From NCBI GenBank assembly GCA_905221605.1, contig CAJNDS010000724.1, positions 257,501 to 270,000 of the forward strand: a DNA stretch of 12,500 nucleotides. The letters run 5' to 3'. The translations under genes and the position numbers were made by a program. Numbering within the stretch: position 1 is the first letter of the stretch; each line of letters begins with the position of its first letter. This DNA comes from Symbiodinium natans. Taxonomy: Eukaryota > Sar > Dinophyceae > Suessiales > Symbiodiniaceae. The notes under the pieces are model-generated. The model saw only the letters and a program-made list of their open reading frames with translations. It was not told the DNA's origin and ran no database searches. This document shows, one piece after another, positions 1-7,172 of the stretch.

Positions 1-205
1 TTGAAACACCGAAGCTCCAACAAATCCCAAACCCCGGAAAGTTCCAAACCCACCCCGAAAAGCCCCTAGACCTCAAAAGTAGCTCGAGGCTCCAGAAACC
101 CCAAACTCCAAACCCTAAACTCCAACACATCCCCGAACCCTTTAGACCCCAAAACACTAAACCCCCAAATCCAACACAAACTCAGAAATCCACAGAAAAA
201 ATGAC
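1..205. repeat. Degenerate CCCTAAA-like C-rich tract
   Basis: Runs of CCCCAAA, CCCTAAA, CTCCAAA and similar words without strict register, as expected of a decayed telomere-like array. No convincing exon was seen; further exons of the minus-strand gene would lie to the left. Confidence 0.6.
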
Positions 206-340
206 TTACAAAAAACCTAAACATCGAAATCTAAACAAGACACAGAAACGAAAAACATAGCACACGAGCCTTTTCCGGAGGCAGGGCTTCTCTGGCGGCT
301 TCAGGATGCCAACAATGAACACGAGGCCGATGATCTCAGC
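206..340 (-). CDS. Membrane-protein gene, exon 11 (3' limit uncertain)
   Basis: The acceptor AAAAGAG| is followed by AEIIGLVFIVGILKPPEK, a membrane segment with a Pro/Lys end. A GC donor (AAAAG|GCTCGT) would end the exon at 270. Without it the frame stays open to TAA at 206-208, but that stretch is A/T-rich and less coding-like. Confidence 0.5.
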   Translation of the reverse strand, partial: AEIIGLVFIVGILKPPEKPCLRKRLVCYVFRFCVLFRFRCLGFL

Positions 341-3300
341 CTCTTTTTGAGGCCCTAAACCCTAAACCCTACACCCTAAACCCTAAACCCGAAACCCTCA
401 ACCCTAAAGCCTAAAGCCTAACTCTTGCTGTTGGGGCTTCCGGAGTGGGCGGGGGTGGGTTTAGGTATTCAAGGTTTAAGAAATCAAGCCCCGGCCGTGA
501 TGTCCAGGAAGTGGTAGCTTGGAACGATCAACTCCCGCCACTCCTTCAAGGGCGAGTTCAGGGGTTCGGTATCAGTGCTCAGAAGAGTGACTTAGGGGTT
601 TGCTTTTGAGGGCTTTAGAATCCAGGCTCTGCAGGCTTTTTGGGGGCCCTCACCTGCGGGAAGAGGAAGATCGCGGGGAGGCAGAGAATGTGGGAGGCGC
701 TGCTGAGGACGCAGGAGAAGCACACCGCAAGGATCATCCGGTTCAGGACCCGCAAAGACCAGTCCCTCTCGCAGCTCGCGAAGCCTCTGAGGCACGAAAC
801 CCCGAACCCTGGCCCAGAGGATGCCGAAACCGGAGGTTTTAGGGCTTAGGGTTTTGGGGTTTGGGTTTAGGGTTTAGGATTTAGGTTTAGGGTTTAGGGG
901 CTTAGGGCTCTTGGGATCTGTGGTCGGGGGTCCCTAAACCCATGATTCTCAAAAAAATGTGCCCGAGAGGCTGTCTTCGGGAACTGAAACGGTCTTCAAG
1001 GCGGTGGCCACTCGGAGGAAGGCCCGCGAGGCCACGACCAAGGTGGCGAGGACCTCAGAAAATTGCCCCCGAACAAACCCTACTGGAAGGGTTTAGGGCT
1101 TGGGGTTCAGGGTTTAGGGCTTAGGGTTGAAAAACCCGCAAGCCGAAACCCACTCTGTGGCGGTTTTGTGGGCAAGGGACGCCCACCCCAGCCAGCACGT
1201 GATACGCAGCAGACATGAGGCGGATGGCAAGTTCCGACTGTGTCTGGCCATAGATGCGCAAGAAATCTACAGAGATCCTTGGCGAAGGCTTAGGGGGCAA
1301 CCCTAAACCCTAAACCCCAAAATGAACTCTTTGAGCTGTTTGCCCCACAAGCCTTGAGCCCAATCCCTGAGTTTTCTTCGCAAGGCTTGCGGCGCGTTGA
1401 GTTTAACTAGCCCCTAAACAAAACCTGGGACCTTAAACCCTAAACCCTAAACCCTAAACCCTAAACCCTAAACCCTAAACCCTAAACCCTAAACCCTAAA
1501 CCCTAAACCCTAAACCCTAAACCCTAAACCCTAAACCCAAACCCCTAAACCCTAAACCCAAAAACTCGAAAACATGCCTGCCAAGCCCTGAGGCTGGATC
1601 ACGAAGAAGAGCCAGCGGATCTGCCGCACCTGCCTGGCACCCAGTTCGACTCCGATTCCTCGCTCGGTGAGCTCCAACCGGGTCCTTGGAGTTTAGGGTT
1701 TGGGGTTTAGGGTTTAGGGTTTAGGGTTTAGGGTTTAGGGCTTAGGGTTTAGGGTTTAGGGTTTAGGGGTTAGGGCTGACGTTTCATGCGGTCCTACAAA
1801 CACTGAACCCCAAAGCCCGAACAGCCAAACCCACCCACGACCAGAAACCCTAAACCCCAACCCCGAAACCCTGATGGGCATCACGGACCCTAAATCCTAA
1901 AGCCTAAACCCCAAACCCTACACCCTGAACCCTAAACCCTGATTCCACATCCCAAGCCGCTGGATCGAGTAGGTGAAGGTGAACTCCAGGCAGGCGCAGT
2001 TGAGGCGATGCAATGTCAGGACGACATATTGGATGTAGAGGTGCATGCAGGTCCTCTTCTAGAGAGGTTTGGGGCCTACTTTGGAGGTTCATGGTACTTA
2101 CTGACCAAATTATAATTGCACTTAGCACTCAATTGTAACCATATTCGTGTAGTTGAGGGGCTTCTAAGTGGGTGATACGTACAGTTATACCTAGTTATTC
2201 AGTACCACGAACCTCCAAGCAGAGCGGCTGAGGGGCCTGAAGGCTGCTTTGGGGCTTGGGGTTGTGGGTCTGGCCCATTCAAATCGAGTGCAGAGCTACG
2301 GGAGCTTATGTGGCGTTGGAAGACCGACCTTTAGGGTTCAGGGTTTAGGGTTTAGGGTTTAGGGCTTAGGGCTTAGGGTTTAGGGCTTAGGGTTTAGGGT
2401 TTAGGGTTTAGGGTTTAGGGCTTAGGGCTTCGGGCTTAGAGGGTAGAGGGCTTACGGCTTAGGGCTTAGGGCTTAGGGCTTAGGGCTTAGGGCTTAGGGC
2501 TTAGGGCTTGGGGCTTGGGGCTTAGGGCTTACAGAACCCAGGCACCATTTGGTCAGCTCAAATGTGGCCCCCAGCAGCCAGTACGACCAACCGATCAGGA
2601 GATAGATTTGCAGCGACCAGGCCATCTCCTTACTTACTTCTCCAAGAACCAAGGGGACAAGAATGCTAAACTTTTCGATTCCTACTAAGTAAGGAAACCC
2701 AAAAAGTTAAAAGTTCAACTATTGGCTAAGTAAGTCTCCGAGGCAGGGTCGATGTCCCGCCAGAAGCACCGGAAGAACACAATCATGCAGAAGTGCGCTG
2801 CCCCCAACACCTGATAGGCGGCAAAGATGTCAGCTGCAGATAAGGAAGTAGGCGAGGGTGCAGTGCAATCATCCTCCATCGTGATCGGGAGAAGTAGCAA
2901 GGCCGCCTCGCAAGCTTTTCTGACTGTTTCGGTGTCGGGTTGAGGGTTTAGGGTTGAGGGTCTAGGGTTTAGGGTTTAGGGTTTAGGGTGTGCTCAGGGC
3001 TTCGGGTGTGGGACGGACGTTGTCGGGAAGTTTGCCCAAAATAGAGGTACCCATCTGTAGATTTGTAGCAGAATGCAGCATACTACTTTGGGGTATCTTG
3101 AGACATGCTCATGTTGCTGCTTCATGCGCTGTTGCTGCATGCCTGGAATGCCACGAAAACACACGGCAACATCCGCATCCAGATCCGTGGCGCCACAACC
3201 TCAACCACTTTCTCAGACTCCGTCGATGTTGAAGAACTTCCTTGGTTGCACTGCGTTCCCTTGCGCCACAGCAGCTCAAGGTCTCCCTGCAACCTGGAGC

Positions 3301-3678
3301 CTGGATTGCCCCCGAAGCCCTAAACCCTAAACCCTAAACCCCAAACCCTGAACCCTGAACCCTAAACCCTAAACCCTAAGCCCATCCAAGGTGCTGGCAG
3401 GACAGGAGCTGATGCTCCATGGGTTCGACGACGAGCAGGAGTCCAGGGCAGCTGAGTTGGCGCGCTTCATGCCCGCAGAAGACACGATCCGAACATGGCT
3501 TCGTCCCACGAATTGTGTGGGCTCCCAAAGTTGGGGTCAAACGGGCTTACGGGGTTTAGGGTTTAGGGCTTAGGGTTTAGGGTTTGGGGTTTAGGGTTTG
3601 GGGTCTGTTTGGATTCGGGGCTCAAGTCGTTAAGCAACCTGCGAAATGTGGGACTTCCTTTTGAGCAAAACACGCCAT
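206..3678 (-). CDS. Split gene for an unrecognised polytopic membrane protein (11 candidate exons, continuing left)
   Basis: Joining eleven minus-strand exons (3639-3678, 3382-3521, 3143-3286, 2739-2906, 2533-2628, 1949-2058, 1578-1684, 1187-1266, 963-1053, 654-784, about 270-340) keeps one open frame: 369 codons through exon 10. Candidate membrane segments are near residues 99-116, 134-153, 168-188, 285-308, 342-367 and 370-382, with a weaker one near 203-228. Two of them form only when exons 3/4 and 8/9 are joined. Codons favour G or C at third positions. Introns are 95-474 bp, and nine of ten carry a telomere-like array. Donors are GT, GC and one GA, which is known for dinoflagellates. I recognise no family; a channel or transporter is possible but unproven. 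Individual splice sites were chosen by eye among alternatives, so single boundaries are less sure than the chain. The 3' end lies near or beyond the left edge. Confidence 0.6.
353..421 (-). repeat. CCCTAAA array in intron 10
   Basis: About ten imperfect CCCTAAA units with TACACCC, CCCGAAA and CCTAAAG variants. The rest of intron 10 (422-653) shows no other structure. Confidence 0.85.
654..784 (-). CDS. Membrane-protein gene, exon 10
   Basis: The acceptor CTCAGAG| and a near-perfect donor CCGCAG|GTGAGG bound 131 bp. In the frame carried over from exon 9 it reads a Cys/Arg/Trp start, then a long hydrophobic run beginning MILAVCFSCVLS and ending PAIFLFPQ. The longer ORFs on either strand here are Pro/Arg-rich shadows. 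The donor is the best consensus splice site of the left half. Confidence 0.6.
837..916 (+). repeat. TTTAGGG array in intron 9
   Basis: Imperfect TTTAGGG/CTTAGGG units with length variants (TTTTAGGG, TTTGGG). Confidence 0.85.
963..1053 (-). CDS. Membrane-protein gene, exon 9
   Basis: The acceptor TTTTCTGAG| opens VLATLVVASRAFLRVATALK, which continues the hydrophobic run of exon 8 when spliced. A polar tail follows (SVPEDSLS). The donor is TCGG|GCACAT, GC type, phase 1. Unspliced, the frame reaches TGA a few codons later. Confidence 0.58.
1088..1127 (+). repeat. Short TTTAGGG array in intron 8
   Basis: Five to six units including CTTGGGG and TTCAGGG variants. Confidence 0.8.
1187..1266 (-). 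CDS. Membrane-protein gene, exon 8
   Basis: The acceptor CTCTGTAG| is followed by (D)FLRIYGQTQSELAIRLMS and the beginning of a hydrophobic run (AAYHVLAG). The donor is GGG|GTGGGC, phase 0. A second acceptor, GCCAAG|G at about 1280, would add a few in-frame residues (phase 2 instead of 1). Confidence 0.58.
1299..1319 (-). repeat. Short CCCTAAA run in intron 7
   Basis: Three units next to the exon 8 acceptor side. The main array of this intron lies at 1431-1560. Confidence 0.7.
1431..1560 (-). repeat. CCCTAAA array, 14 perfect units, intron 7
   Basis: 1438-1538 is perfect (CCCTAAA)14.4; the edges decay. Such homogeneity suggests recent addition or expansion compared with neighbouring degenerate arrays. 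Confidence 0.95.
1578..1684 (-). CDS. Membrane-protein gene, exon 7
   Basis: The acceptor TCCAAG|G is followed by a charged region (RLELTERGIGVELGARQ), then RWLFFVIQP. The donor is GCAG|GCATGT (GC type, phase 1), nearly the same as the exon 3 donor. The island is only about 130 bp, squeezed between a CCCTAAA array on the left and a TTTAGGG array on the right. Confidence 0.6.
1690..1774 (+). repeat. TTTAGGG array in intron 6
   Basis: About twelve units, mostly perfect, starting six bases from the exon 7 acceptor. Intron 6 also holds the oppositely oriented 1845-1940 array. Confidence 0.9.
1845..1940 (-). repeat. Degenerate CCCTAAA array in intron 6
   Basis: CCCTAAA, CCCCAAA, CCTAAAG and CCCTGAA variants, ending eight bases from the exon 6 donor. 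Confidence 0.8.
1949..2058 (-). CDS. Membrane-protein gene, exon 6
   Basis: After the pyrimidine-rich acceptor CCTCTCTAG| comes a 110-bp open exon, Cys- and aromatic-rich, with a moderately hydrophobic run (YIQYVVLTL). The suggested donor is GGGAT|GTGGAA (phase 2); GG|GATGTG two bases earlier is an alternative with the same phase. Confidence 0.58.
2080..2219. mobile_element. Small foldback (MITE-like) element in intron 5
   Basis: Positions 2080-2098 and 2201-2219 are 19-bp inverted repeats with two mismatches (core TGGAGGTTC and GAACCTCCA), enclosing about 100 bp of A/T-richer DNA. No target duplication could be identified. It lies just upstream of the exon 6 acceptor. Confidence 0.5.
2332..2530 (+). 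repeat. TTTAGGG/CTTAGGG array in intron 5
   Basis: About 28 units. The left half is mainly TTTAGGG, the right half is homogenised to the variant CTTAGGG. The rightmost variants read GTAAGCCCTAAG on the minus strand and form the exon 5 donor. Between this array and the foldback element (2220-2331) I see nothing definite. Confidence 0.9.
2533..2628 (-). CDS. Membrane-protein gene, exon 5
   Basis: Exactly 32 codons in phase 0, beginning E-M-A-W after a GTAAG| acceptor, with the hydrophobic aromatic stretch LQIYLLIGWSYWLLGATF. It ends at TCT|GTAAGC, a canonical donor. That donor is the first degenerate unit of the adjoining telomere-like array, so the repeat supplies the splice site. This is one of the clearest exons in the window. 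Confidence 0.65.
2629..2738 (-). mobile_element. Introner-like intron 4 with inverted-repeat ends
   Basis: A 110-bp intron reading GAGACTTACTTAG at its 5' end and GAAGTAAGTAAG at its 3' end on the minus strand. CTTACTTA and TAAGTAAG are inverted repeats, and GAG occurs at both edges, as a 3-bp target duplication would. A third TTACTTAG copy lies inside (about 2682-2693). Removing the element joins TCG to GAG ATG in frame. It is the only intron of the gene without a telomere-like array. Introner elements, MITE-like DNA that inserts as introns, are known in dinoflagellates; the assignment here is inference. Confidence 0.5.
2739..2906 (-). CDS. Membrane-protein gene, exon 4
   Basis: The acceptor GCGAG|GCG gives 56 codons. 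They start with AALLLLPI, completing the segment begun in exon 3, then an acidic Ser/Thr/Pro loop, then a second hydrophobic stretch (AAYQVLGAAHFCMIVFF) closed by RCFWRD. The exon ends at TCG before GAGACT, a GA-type donor. Without splicing the frame stops ten bases into the inverted-repeat element that follows. Confidence 0.6.
2940..2989 (+). repeat. TTTAGGG array in intron 3
   Basis: About seven units, with TTGAGGG and TCTAGGG variants. The rest of intron 3 (2990-3142) is unstructured. Confidence 0.85.
3143..3286 (-). CDS. Membrane-protein gene, exon 3
   Basis: The acceptor GGTTGCAG| opens 48 codons: an acidic/basic start (GDLELLWRKG), a Ser/Thr-rich stretch (SSSTSTESEK), then the first half of a hydrophobic segment (MLPCVFVAFQ). 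The donor is CAG|GCATGC, a GC-type site like the one used for exon 7. Stopping here and splicing to exon 4 extends the hydrophobic run; reading on meets TGA after six codons. Confidence 0.55.
3317..3381 (-). repeat. CCCTAAA array in intron 2
   Basis: Nine units including CCCTGAA variants. They fill most of the 95-bp intron 2, and the edge unit (CCCTAAGC) forms the GCTTAG donor of exon 2. Confidence 0.88.
3382..3521 (-). CDS. Membrane-protein gene, exon 2
   Basis: The acceptor TTTGGGAG| at 3522-3523 is followed by 140 bp open in the phase left by exon 1. It is Cys/His-containing and soluble-looking, with one hydrophobic patch (PGLLLVVEP). The frame closes at a TAG inside the adjoining array, and the phase-0 donor TGG|GCTTAG is itself the edge of that array. 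The opposite strand of this island is also open and G/C-ending (ORF from 3391), so strand assignment rests on phase continuity with exons 1 and 3. Confidence 0.45.
3555..3604 (+). repeat. TTTAGGG array in intron 1
   Basis: About seven units with CTTAGGG and TTTGGGG variants, between candidate exons 1 and 2. Confidence 0.88.
3639..3678 (-). CDS. Membrane-protein gene, exon 1 (start exon)
   Basis: An ATG at 3678 opens a 13-codon exon (MACFAQKEVPHFA) ending at a strong CAG|GTTGCT donor, phase 1. Upstream on this strand an AAG preceded by pyrimidines (near 3711) could accept a trans-spliced leader; that is inference. Exon 1 is the least certain exon because it is short. Confidence 0.42.
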
Positions 3679-3739
3679 GGTGCGAGACCAACAGTTCCAG
3701 GCTGTGGCTTGAAAAGTTTGTTGCAGTTTTTGGAGAACT

Positions 3740-4500
<761 letters not shown>

Positions 4501-4562
4501 ATATCTGTTCAGTTTATGTTTGTGAATTCCTCGCAGTCCTTTTGTCGGCTCCGCAACACGCT

Positions 4563-4616
4563 TTACTCAATCCACTGTGTGAAAACTTGGGCATCGGCTG
4601 CCTGCCTTGGCTGGGC
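4563..4616 (-). CDS. Possible terminal exon of an upstream minus-strand gene
   Basis: After an acceptor CTGCCAAG| the minus strand reads AQPRQAADAQVFTQWIE and stop, with G/C-ending codons typical of the other exons. It would be the last exon of a gene entering from the right, in tandem with the membrane-protein gene. A 9-bp inverted repeat (CTGCCTGCC at 4598-4606, GGCAGGCAG at 4620-4628) overlaps it and may be coincidental. No upstream exon could be joined with confidence. Confidence 0.25.
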   Translation of the reverse strand, partial: AQPRQAADAQVFTQWIE

Positions 4617-4651
4617 CTTGGCAGGCAGAGAACCCTAAAGGCTAAACTGTC

Positions 4652-4736
4652 CAGGGTTTAGGGTTTAGGGTTTAGGGTTTAGGGTTTAGGGTGTAGGGCT
4701 TAGGGTTTAGGGTGTTGGGTTTAGGGTTTTGGGTTT
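4652..4736 (+). repeat. TTTAGGG array
   Basis: Twelve units with TGTAGGG, CTTAGGG and TTTTGGG variants. The following 4737-4974 is unique sequence in which I see no supported gene. Confidence 0.9.
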
Positions 4737-4964
4737 TGCCATCAGAACCTGGCCAAAAAAGGTGCCGAGGAAATATCTGGGTGGAGGGGGTCAGGCTTCC
4801 GAAGGTTGTTGGTTCGAGTTAACCCCAACCCTATGAGCGCCCAGAGAACCAAGAAACAAATAGCAAGGCCAAGCACTCCGCCCTTGACCCTCTGCCCTCA
4901 CTTGGGGACTCCAAAACCGACCCCCAAAAGGCATAAAGCAATCACACAGCATACTCAACCCCCT

Positions 4965-5270
4965 AAACTCCCACTCCCTAGACTCCCTAGACTCCCCAAA
5001 CTCCCTACTCCCTAGACTCCCTGGCCCCTACACCCAAGACCCCTGGATCCTCTCGACCCTTCCCAGACCCGCCAAACGCCTGTGTGCCCCTGTTCCTAGA
5101 CACCCCCTAGACCCCATAGACTTTCCACTAGGCCGCCCGCCCTGTTCCTGCTTCCTCGACCCCCCTAAATCACCAGACCCTCGACCCTCTAGAATCCCTA
5201 GACCCCCCCTAGCCTAGACTCGCTGGACTCCCTAGACCCCGAACCCCAAACCCCCCCTAGACCCCGAACC
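4965..5270. repeat. Degenerate C-rich tract built on CTCCCTAGAC
   Basis: Repeated CTCCCTAGACTCCC words (clearest at 4970-5025), then looser CCCCTAGACCC words up to the next array. It looks like a diverged telomere-like array that drifted to a decamer; no coding potential seen. Confidence 0.6.
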
Positions 5271-5335
5271 CCCCCTAAACCCCTAAACCCCAAACCCTAA
5301 ACCCTAAACCCTAAACCCTAAACCCTAAACCCCCC
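5271..5335 (-). repeat. CCCTAAA array
   Basis: About nine units, left partner of the 5425 array across a short GC-rich spacer. Confidence 0.88.
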
Positions 5336-5359
5336 AAAATAACAACCGAGCTGCCACTT

Positions 5360-5408
5360 CGAGGCTTCGGAGGCCTCGGAGGCTTCGGAGGCCTCGGAGG
5401 TTTGGAGG
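5360..5408. repeat. 18-bp GC-rich tandem repeat
   Basis: CTTCGGAGGCCTCGGAGG occurs twice in tandem with partial copies on each side. It sits in the spacer between a CCCTAAA and a TTTAGGG array. Confidence 0.75.
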
Positions 5409-5424
5409 TGGCCTCCACTAAGTG

Positions 5425-5618
5425 GGGTTTAGGGTTTAGGGTTTTGGGGGGTTTAGGGTCTAGGGTCTAGGGGCTAGTAGGGTTTAGGGTTTAGGGTGTA
5501 GGGCTTAGGGTTTAGGGTTTAGGGTTTAGGGTTTGGGGTTTAGGGTTTTGGGTTTTGGGGGTTTAGGGTTTAGGATCTAGGGTTGAGGGTTCAGGGCTTA
5601 GGGCTTGGGGTTTAGGGG
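5425..5618 (+). repeat. TTTAGGG array spanning the duplication boundary
   Basis: Degenerate units. The motif GGGTTTAGGATCTAG at 5566 recurs at 9310 and 12403, marking the left edge of the tandem units. Confidence 0.88.
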
Positions 5619-5657
5619 CTTGCGAACTCTTGTTGGGGAGTGAGGCGATTTCAGGGT

Positions 5658-5818
5658 CTACCGAGGTGGGCACCCAGATTGCCCGCAGCATCGCAGGCAT
5701 ATTTCGTCGCGCCAGGTCGCGCAGCATCTCGATCCGATTCTCTGAAAATGAAAGGAAGCTCTTCGCCGCAGTGCTTTTGCAGTCGAATTTTAGAAGACTT
5801 GGAGCTCCCTGCCGCTAG
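5658..5818 (+). CDS. Possible exon, strand uncertain (unit 1)
   Basis: After the good acceptor GATTTCAG| (5650-5657) the plus strand reads GSTEVGTQIARSIAGIF, then an Arg/Ser-rich part, to a stop at 5818. The minus strand is also open (5651-5878) and starts MAEFVLARRGLFAKLVWFLG, which resembles a signal sequence. In unit 2 a 5-bp deletion (CCCAG) shifts the plus frame to an early stop, whereas the minus frame keeps all but its last residues. Either may be the true reading, or neither. Function not recognised. Confidence 0.3.
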
Positions 5819-5889
5819 GCCCAGGAACCAAACCAGCTTTGCAAACAAACCCCTTCTTGCCAAAACAAACTCGGCCATAAGGCTTAGGT

Positions 5890-5968
5890 CCCCTAAACCT
5901 CAAACCCCAAACCCCAAACCCCAAACCCTAAACCCTAAACCCTAAACCCTAAACCCTAGACCCTAAAA
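5890..5968 (-). repeat. CCCTAAA array, unit 1
   Basis: CCCCAAA units, then CCCTAAA, then CCCTAGA. The unit 2 copy at about 9630-9693 has the same order of variants but two fewer units. The following 5969-6096 is unique sequence without a supported exon. Confidence 0.88.
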
Positions 5969-6096
5969 ATGAAGCTGGAAGGCCTGGCAAGATCTGGCAA
6001 GGGCCACTCCTTTCCCTGCGCAGAGCCCTTTGGCTGCCCAGGAGTGCACATAAGATGATGGCCAGACTTCCTTCAAAGCAAGCCCACTACCACTAG

Positions 6097-6258
6097 CACG
6101 CTAGCGGTGAAACAAGAGAGGCCCAGAATGCCCGTGGCCGCGGAGGTCGTGGCCGCGGAGGTCGTGGCCGTTCCATTCGTCCCGGTCGTCGTGGTCGTCG
6201 TGGTGGTCGTGGTGGTCGACTGCCAGGGTCACGGCAGCATGCTGCTGCTGACTTTTGA
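6097..6258 (+). CDS. RGG-box protein, C-terminal exon (unit 1)
   Basis: After the acceptor CCACTAG| the plus strand reads HASGETREAQNARGRGGRGR, continues with RG, RGG and GRR repeats through a second block (SIRPGRRGRRGGRGG), and ends RLPGSRQHAAADF before TGA at 6256. RGG/GAR tails bind RNA and are arginine-methylated in many nucleolar, spliceosomal (Sm/LSm) and mRNP proteins; which one this is cannot be told without its other exons. No upstream exon could be joined. The valine-run ORF at 6107-6391 is the plus-one shadow of this exon, and the Pro/Arg ORF on the minus strand is its complement. Repeated GGCCGCGGAGGTCGT units may be slippage-prone. Confidence 0.5.
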   Translation, partial: HASGETREAQNARGRGGRGRGGRGRSIRPGRRGRRGGRGGRLPGSRQHAAADF

Positions 6259-6486
6259 AAGAATGAGATGCGCCATGCGCTTAGCAAGTCAGGCTAGCAG
6301 ATATGGAGCTCGGTCCCAGGACATGTGTGCTTCACCCGAGAGAGAGCCCCTGCACCTAAAGTTTCATCGCACCATTGATGCGGCTACATAAACTAGGAGG
6401 GGCCTTCCCCATCATCTACTATTTGCTTAAGAACTCATCAAAAATATAAAAGAGAATCCCCATATTATCCTTATAAGGAAGAATAT

Positions 6487-6758
6487 TTATTGAGGGGTTT
6501 TTGAGCAATTCGTAGTCATGAAGGGGGTAGGATGTCTAGGATCACATGCACCTGAGGGTAGGCTCGCATGCACCTGAAATGGAAGGGTCTGTACCATGCA
6601 CCTTTCCTTAAGCCAACACTTGCCTGGGTCGTAGAAGTAGTCGGACACGCGTTGAGGTTCTTCGCGCTTACCCCCATGGCCGGCGTACAGATGCTCCCAC
6701 AAGGAATGGTGGTGCTCATCAATGCGTCGCCCGTACAATCGCCTTGGTTTGCTCTTCC
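6487..6758 (-). CDS. Unrecognised basic/aromatic protein, exon (unit 1)
   Basis: Minus strand after an acceptor TTGAAAG| reads KSKPRRLYGRRIDEHHHSLW, then EHLYAGHGGKREEPQRVSDY, then FYDPGKCWLKE. The exon may end at a GC donor (CCAG|GCAAGT, 6624), at CAG|GTGCAT (6574), or run to TAA at 6487. Its codons look coding; I do not know the family. It points toward the RGG exon, so 6259-6486 would be a shared convergent 3' region, A/T-rich in part. An ATG at 6845 opens MYGNFLLRLKGCRTIPDLIR, a possible first exon, but the intron joining it would be unusually short, and unit 2 has a one-base deletion there. CATGCACCT occurs three times (6544, 6567, 6596). Confidence 0.45.
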
Positions 6759-6924
6759 CTTTCAATTAATCAATTGTTGATGTCTTCTGATGAGATCCGG
6801 GATCGTCCGGCACCCCTTCAATCGCAGCAGGAAGTTGCCATACATTGCGAGATTCTCACTGAACTATACTCTGCAAGGCCACTCAGCGCTTCAAGGCGCT
6901 TTCATGCGGCTTTGTGCCCCAAAA

Positions 6925-7078
6925 AAACCCCTGAACCCTCAACCCTAAACCCTAAACCCTAAACCCTGAACCCCTAAACCCTCAACCCTCAACCCTAAAC
7001 CCTAAACCCTCAACCCTAAACCCTAAACCCTCAACCCTAAACCCTGAACCCTGAACCCCTAAACCCTGAACCCTAAAC
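6925..7078 (-). repeat. CCCTAAA array with CCCTCAA/CCCTGAA variants, unit 1
   Basis: About 22 units in a specific order of variants. The same order is kept in unit 2 (10650-10803). Confidence 0.93.
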
Positions 7079-7086
7079 CAGGAAAC

Positions 7087-7151
7087 CAATGCAGGCCCGG
7101 CAGCTGGAGTTGTGCGCGGAGTACGTGAAGTTTCCGCCCTCGTACTCAGAC
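7087..7151 (-). CDS. Possible further exon of the cysteine-rich gene (strand uncertain, unit 1)
   Basis: The 92-bp island between two arrays is open on both strands. Minus: acceptor CCAAG|G, then SEYEGGNFTYSAHNSSCRAC with two N-glycosylation sequons, donor ATTG|GTTTCC; this fits the secreted Cys-rich gene upstream. Plus: acceptor ATGCAG|, then ARQLELCAEYVKFPPSYSD, donor CCG|GTGTTT in the array edge. I lean to minus by context only. The unit 2 copy is 10810-10874. Confidence 0.3.
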
Positions 7152-7172
7152 CTTGGCCCGCTTCGCCCGGTG

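Noticed and set aside
1431-1560. True chromosome end
   Set aside because: The arrays are short (mostly under 250 bp) and have unique sequence on both sides, so they are interstitial.
3105-3323. Plus-strand ORF starting MLMLLLHALLLHA (signal-peptide-like)
   Set aside because: The leader comes from a GCTGCT/CATG-rich stretch; the minus-strand exon 3 has better splice sites and continuity.
3391-3573. Plus-strand exon starting VLAGQELMLHGFDDEQE
   Set aside because: It is a good coding-like frame, but no plus-strand partner exon was found, while the minus strand fits the chain in phase. Kept as the main alternative.
6107-6391. ORF with a long valine run, and the Pro/Arg ORF opposite
   Set aside because: Both are shadows of the RGG-coding frame, which is the only one giving a known low-complexity domain type.
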